From the NCBI RefSeq assembly GCF_003002825.1, contig NZ_PVTE01000001.1:62001-126000 (forward strand): a stretch of DNA of 64,000 nucleotides. The letters are read 5' to 3'. The notes under the pieces were generated by a model, which was not told the DNA's origin, did no database searches, and saw only the letters and a list, made by a program, of their open reading frames with translations. Numbering within the stretch: position 1 is the first letter of the stretch; every line of letters begins with the position of its first letter. The position numbers and the translations under genes were made by a program. Of this stretch, positions 61,394 through 64,000 are shown piece after piece. The stretch is from Spirosoma oryzae (GTDB taxonomy: Bacteria; Bacteroidota; Bacteroidia; Cytophagales; Spirosomataceae).

Positions 61394-62239
61394 ATGAACA
61401 CAGGCGTTTATATTCCCATTATTTCCGATTACGGTTTTAAAGCCACATTTGGCAATGAGTCTGATAGTTTATTCCTCCGCACCGCTTTACAGGCACTGAT
61501 CAAATCGGACACGCCCATTCGTGAAGTATACTTTGACAAGAATGCGTTTGACGCACTGACTATTGACAGTCGCAGCGGCATTTTTGACCTGTCCTGCACC
61601 GACGAAAACGGCACGCAGTTTATCGTAGAAATGCAGTTGGGCTTAGCCCCGCATTTTGTGCAACGGATGAAATTCTACGCCCTTCATAAATTTAACACAG
61701 TCGTTGAACGGGGTGAGTTTGATTACGCAAATCTGCCCAAATTGTATATGATTGCCTTTTTGCACAAAAAAATCTTACCAACCGCGTATTTTCACACGGT
61801 AGCCAATCTGCGTAGCGAAACGGGCGAAATTATTGATACTCAAATGACCTTTATTACCGTAGAATTGGCTAAGTTTAACAAACAGGTAGCCCAGGTAGAG
61901 ACTGATCTAGAAAAACTGGTATATACTATGAAGACACTGCATACGACCGAACCGACTCAGTATCCAGCTTTCTGGGATGAGGAGTGGCTGAAGCGGGCTA
62001 TTAATGAGTTAGACACCCGGAAGATGACGCCAGAGGAACGAGCGTATTTCGCGCGTGTGACAGCGGCCAACGCCGAAGCGGTCAAGGCTGAAAAGCAAAA
62101 AATACGAGAGGCAGTAGAGCAGAAGGAAGTTGATACGATTAAAAATCTTCTGAGTCTAAATATGTTAACGGTTAGCCAGATAGCTAACACTGTTGGCGTA
62201 AGTGAAGACTTTGTTCATACAATCTCCCAAGAAAAGTAG
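61394..62239 (+). CDS. Rpn family PD-(D/E)XK nuclease / putative transposase
   Basis: This 281-aa protein matches the Rpn (PDDEXK_2) family: MNTGVYIPIISDYGFKATFG at the start, then GIFDLSCTDENGTQFIVEMQ (about 62-81) with the Asp, Glu and Gln of the nuclease core. QRMKFYALHKFNTV follows. The C-terminal region (about 195-281) is charged and helical, as in family members that end in a small helical tail. It is AT-richer than its neighbours, which fits a mobile, repeatedly transferred gene. Such proteins promote RecA-independent recombination in Escherichia coli. Confidence 0.88.
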   Translation: MNTGVYIPIISDYGFKATFGNESDSLFLRTALQALIKSDTPIREVYFDKNAFDALTIDSRSGIFDLSCTDENGTQFIVEMQLGLAPHFVQRMKFYALHKFNTVVERGEFDYANLPKLYMIAFLHKKILPTAYFHTVANLRSETGEIIDTQMTFITVELAKFNKQVAQVETDLEKLVYTMKTLHTTEPTQYPAFWDEEWLKRAINELDTRKMTPEERAYFARVTAANAEAVKAEKQKIREAVEQKEVDTIKNLLSLNMLTVSQIANTVGVSEDFVHTISQEK

Positions 62240-62405
62240 AACCTATTGTCTCAGATACCGACGGCCCGACCGTCTCTGACTCATACTTAGCATCAGTGTG
62301 TGCGTCGTTGGGCGAGTAAAGGCGTCGTTTGTCGAATAAACGACGGTTGGGGAGTGGTATAACGCCGTTGGGCCGATAGGGCTGTTAAGTACCATCGCTG
62401 ACCTG

Positions 62406-62413
62406 TAGTTTTG
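62406..62413 (+). promoter_or_regulatory. Bacteroidota -7-like element for the LytS/LytTR operon
   Basis: TAGTTTTG is an exact TAnnTTTG match, 30 bp before the kinase ATG. A TTA triplet 19 nt upstream could serve as a weak -33 box. Confidence 0.45.
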
Positions 62414-62443
62414 TTCATCCGTTTTTAAATCGACGCGGATGGT

Positions 62444-63490
62444 ATGACTCGTTTCAGGCTTCCAAAACCCCACCGGCGCGTTTGGTATCAGAGTATATTC
62501 TGGCTGGGTTACTTCCTGCTTGCGTGGCTCAGTTCAAGCACGTACGTCGAAGACTACAAGAGCAGCCTGTGGTGCGTGCTGCTCAGCTTCCCGCTGCTGA
62601 TGATGGCCGGCTACTGGCACCTGCTCATTACCGTCAGGCGCTATCTGCTTGTGGGGCGCATGACCGGATTCTGGCTGAATCTGCTGGGCGGGCTCATCGT
62701 CTTCGGCCTGCTGGGACGGTGCATCAACTACCTGTTCTTTTACCCGAACTACTACCCGGAAGGACTACAGAAACCACTGCTGTACTGGCCTAAAATCCTG
62801 ACGGAGTCGCTGGAAATTCACCTGGTGGCGGGCCTGTTTATTGCCATCGAACTGGCCCGGCATGCGCTGCAACAGCAGCAGTTGAGCGATACATACCGCC
62901 GGGAAAAACTGGCCGCTGAGTACCGGCTGCTGCAATCGCAGGTGCAGCCCCATTTCCTCTTTAACACGCTGAACAACCTGACGTCGGTGTCGCTGCGGCA
63001 ACCGGCGCAGATGCCGCGTCTGCTGCAACGGCTGGCGGGTCTGCTCAGCTACCAGCTGCACGAAAGTCACCGCCCCGTGGTGCCGCTCGCCAAAGAAATC
63101 AGCTACCTGTCGGACTATATCGCACTGGAACAACTCCGCTACGGCGACCGGCTCGACGTGCAGACGAACTTCGACGAGCTGACGGCGCTTGACAACCTGA
63201 TGATTCCGCCCTTGCTGCTGCTGCCGTTCGTGGAAAACGCGTTCAAGCACGGCGCGGCCCGGACCGAAACCGACTGCTGGATTCAGCTGCACGTATCGCG
63301 TTGCGTTGACCGGCTGGTGTTTTCGGTCGAGAACTCGGTACCCGACACGGAGCCGTATCCCGAAGCGTCGGGGCTGGGGCTGACCAACCTCAGAAAGCGG
63401 CTGGACATTCTGTTTCCCGGTCAGTACGAGCTGGTGACACTACCCGAAGACAGTCTGTTTCTGGCCGTCCTTAAATTCAACGTGAACTGA
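62444..63490 (+). CDS. LytS-type sensor histidine kinase
   Basis: This 348-aa protein has four N-terminal helices (about 15-32, 42-60, 75-95, 120-140) and no large sensor domain. The His_kinase domain has QSQVQPHFLFNTLNNLTSVS (phospho-accepting His). The ATPase part has PPLLLLPFVENAFKHG and SGLGLTNLRKRLDILFPGQY. It pairs with the downstream LytTR regulator, whose ATG shares a base with this stop codon. Confidence 0.9.
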   Translation: MTRFRLPKPHRRVWYQSIFWLGYFLLAWLSSSTYVEDYKSSLWCVLLSFPLLMMAGYWHLLITVRRYLLVGRMTGFWLNLLGGLIVFGLLGRCINYLFFYPNYYPEGLQKPLLYWPKILTESLEIHLVAGLFIAIELARHALQQQQLSDTYRREKLAAEYRLLQSQVQPHFLFNTLNNLTSVSLRQPAQMPRLLQRLAGLLSYQLHESHRPVVPLAKEISYLSDYIALEQLRYGDRLDVQTNFDELTALDNLMIPPLLLLPFVENAFKHGAARTETDCWIQLHVSRCVDRLVFSVENSVPDTEPYPEASGLGLTNLRKRLDILFPGQYELVTLPEDSLFLAVLKFNVN

Positions 63491-64000
63491 TGCCGATTCG
63501 CTGCTTTGTACTGGATGATGAGCCACTGGCCACCGACCTGCTCAGCGACTACATCGGTCGCCTGCCCGATCTGCATCTGGTGGGCGTGTCGAACAGCCCG
63601 ACGCAGGCGCTGCTGACGCTACAGCAACTATCGGCAACGGGCGTGCCGGTCGACGTGCTGTTTCTGGACATCCACATGCCCCGCCTGACGGGTTTCGATC
63701 TGCTTCGGCCGCTGGGTTACCGACCGAAAGTGATTTTCACGACGGCCTATCGTGAATACGCCCTCGATAGCTACGAGTTCGATGTGGTCGATTTTCTGGT
63801 AAAGCCCATTTCGTTCGAGCGGTTCCTGCAATCGATCGGCAAGATCTACCGCTTTCTGCCAACTGCCGTTGCGCAGGCCGAGCTTCCGCCACCCAGCCAG
63901 AAAGCGCGGGAATACCAGTATTTCAAGGTCGACAAGGAAATGGTCAAGCTCGATCTGGCCGATATTCTCTGGATCGAGAGCCTGAAAGATTACGTCCGTA
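63490..64000 (+). CDS. LytTR-family response regulator, C-terminus cut by window edge
   Basis: The frame starts at the ATG at 63490 and is open to the right edge, 170 codons. The receiver domain (1-120) opens with RCFVLDDEPLATDLLSDYI and has the phospho-acceptor Asp in VLFLDIHMPRLTGFDLL, and Lys in DFLVKPISFERF. A LytTR DNA-binding domain begins near residue 140 (YFKVDKEMVKLDLADILWIE). It is the partner of the preceding LytS-type kinase. Confidence 0.92.
   Translation, partial: MPIRCFVLDDEPLATDLLSDYIGRLPDLHLVGVSNSPTQALLTLQQLSATGVPVDVLFLDIHMPRLTGFDLLRPLGYRPKVIFTTAYREYALDSYEFDVVDFLVKPISFERFLQSIGKIYRFLPTAVAQAELPPPSQKAREYQYFKVDKEMVKLDLADILWIESLKDYVR

Noticed and set aside
61394-62239. The Rpn gene as an insertion sequence.
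   Set aside because: No terminal inverted repeats or target-site duplication are visible around it; it is a lone nuclease gene.

Overview
The window looks like a chromosomal segment of a member of the Bacteroidota, most likely of the Cytophagales (Spirosoma-like). The basis is gene content: a CarboxypepD_reg/TonB-type outer-membrane protein, a metalloprotease with a type IX secretion C-terminal signal, LytTR and AraC regulators, glycoside hydrolases of families 13, 29, 43 and 95, lipoproteins, and TAnnTTTG-like promoter elements with little sign of Shine-Dalgarno sequences. Genus is an inference from overall character, not from a marker gene. No rRNA, tRNA, CRISPR array or intact insertion sequence was seen.

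Layout. 1-6.4 kb: the 3' part of an outer-membrane receptor gene is cut by the left edge, followed by a sterol-desaturase-type hydroxylase, then a DUF779 protein and an aldehyde dehydrogenase divergent from an AraC regulator. 6.4-16.5 kb: an ECF sigma factor and a coupled TPR membrane protein (+) converge on a tight eight-gene minus-strand operon. That operon encodes an FHA/zinc-ribbon membrane protein, an acidic membrane protein, a second FHA protein, a PP2C phosphatase, a caspase-fold peptidase, a transmembrane Ser/Thr kinase, a TPR protein and a PKD/LamG lipoprotein. It is the most striking system in the window. 16.6-20.1 kb: a GCS2 carboxylate-amine ligase, a class I glutamine amidotransferase and an ATP-grasp protein, probably making or modifying an unknown amide-linked metabolite. 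20.4-29.4 kb: DUF1810, a DUF1460 amidase-like protein, two divergent alpha-amylases, and a large T9SS-exported reprolysin-like protease. 29.5-34.5 kb: an OmpR-type two-component system with a coiled-coil membrane protein, an EEP-family protein and phosphoglycerate mutase. 34.5-39.9 kb: small orphan genes, a membrane protein with a membrane-bound AraC regulator, and about 1 kb of decayed coding sequence.

39.9-60.1 kb is a fucose/hemicellulose region: GH95, GH43, GH43, GH29, a zinc alcohol dehydrogenase, an L-fucose-dehydrogenase-like SDR, an FucP-type permease and a divergent AraC regulator. Secreted fucosidases would release L-fucose, FucP would import it, and the two dehydrogenases would begin its oxidation. 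No SusC/SusD pair is present. Between the two paralogous GH43 genes lies an island of about 8 kb with two class-C beta-lactamase-like serine hydrolases, each next to a membrane-anchored regulator, plus a CPBP protease and a DUF4377 lipoprotein. Part of the island is flanked by a 264-bp near-perfect direct repeat of the 3' end of the first GH43 gene.

60.5-64 kb: an acyl-CoA-type desaturase, an Rpn-family PD-(D/E)XK nuclease, and a LytS/LytTR two-component pair cut by the right edge. Intergenic spaces carry several inverted-repeat families that look like Bacteroidota REP-type elements.
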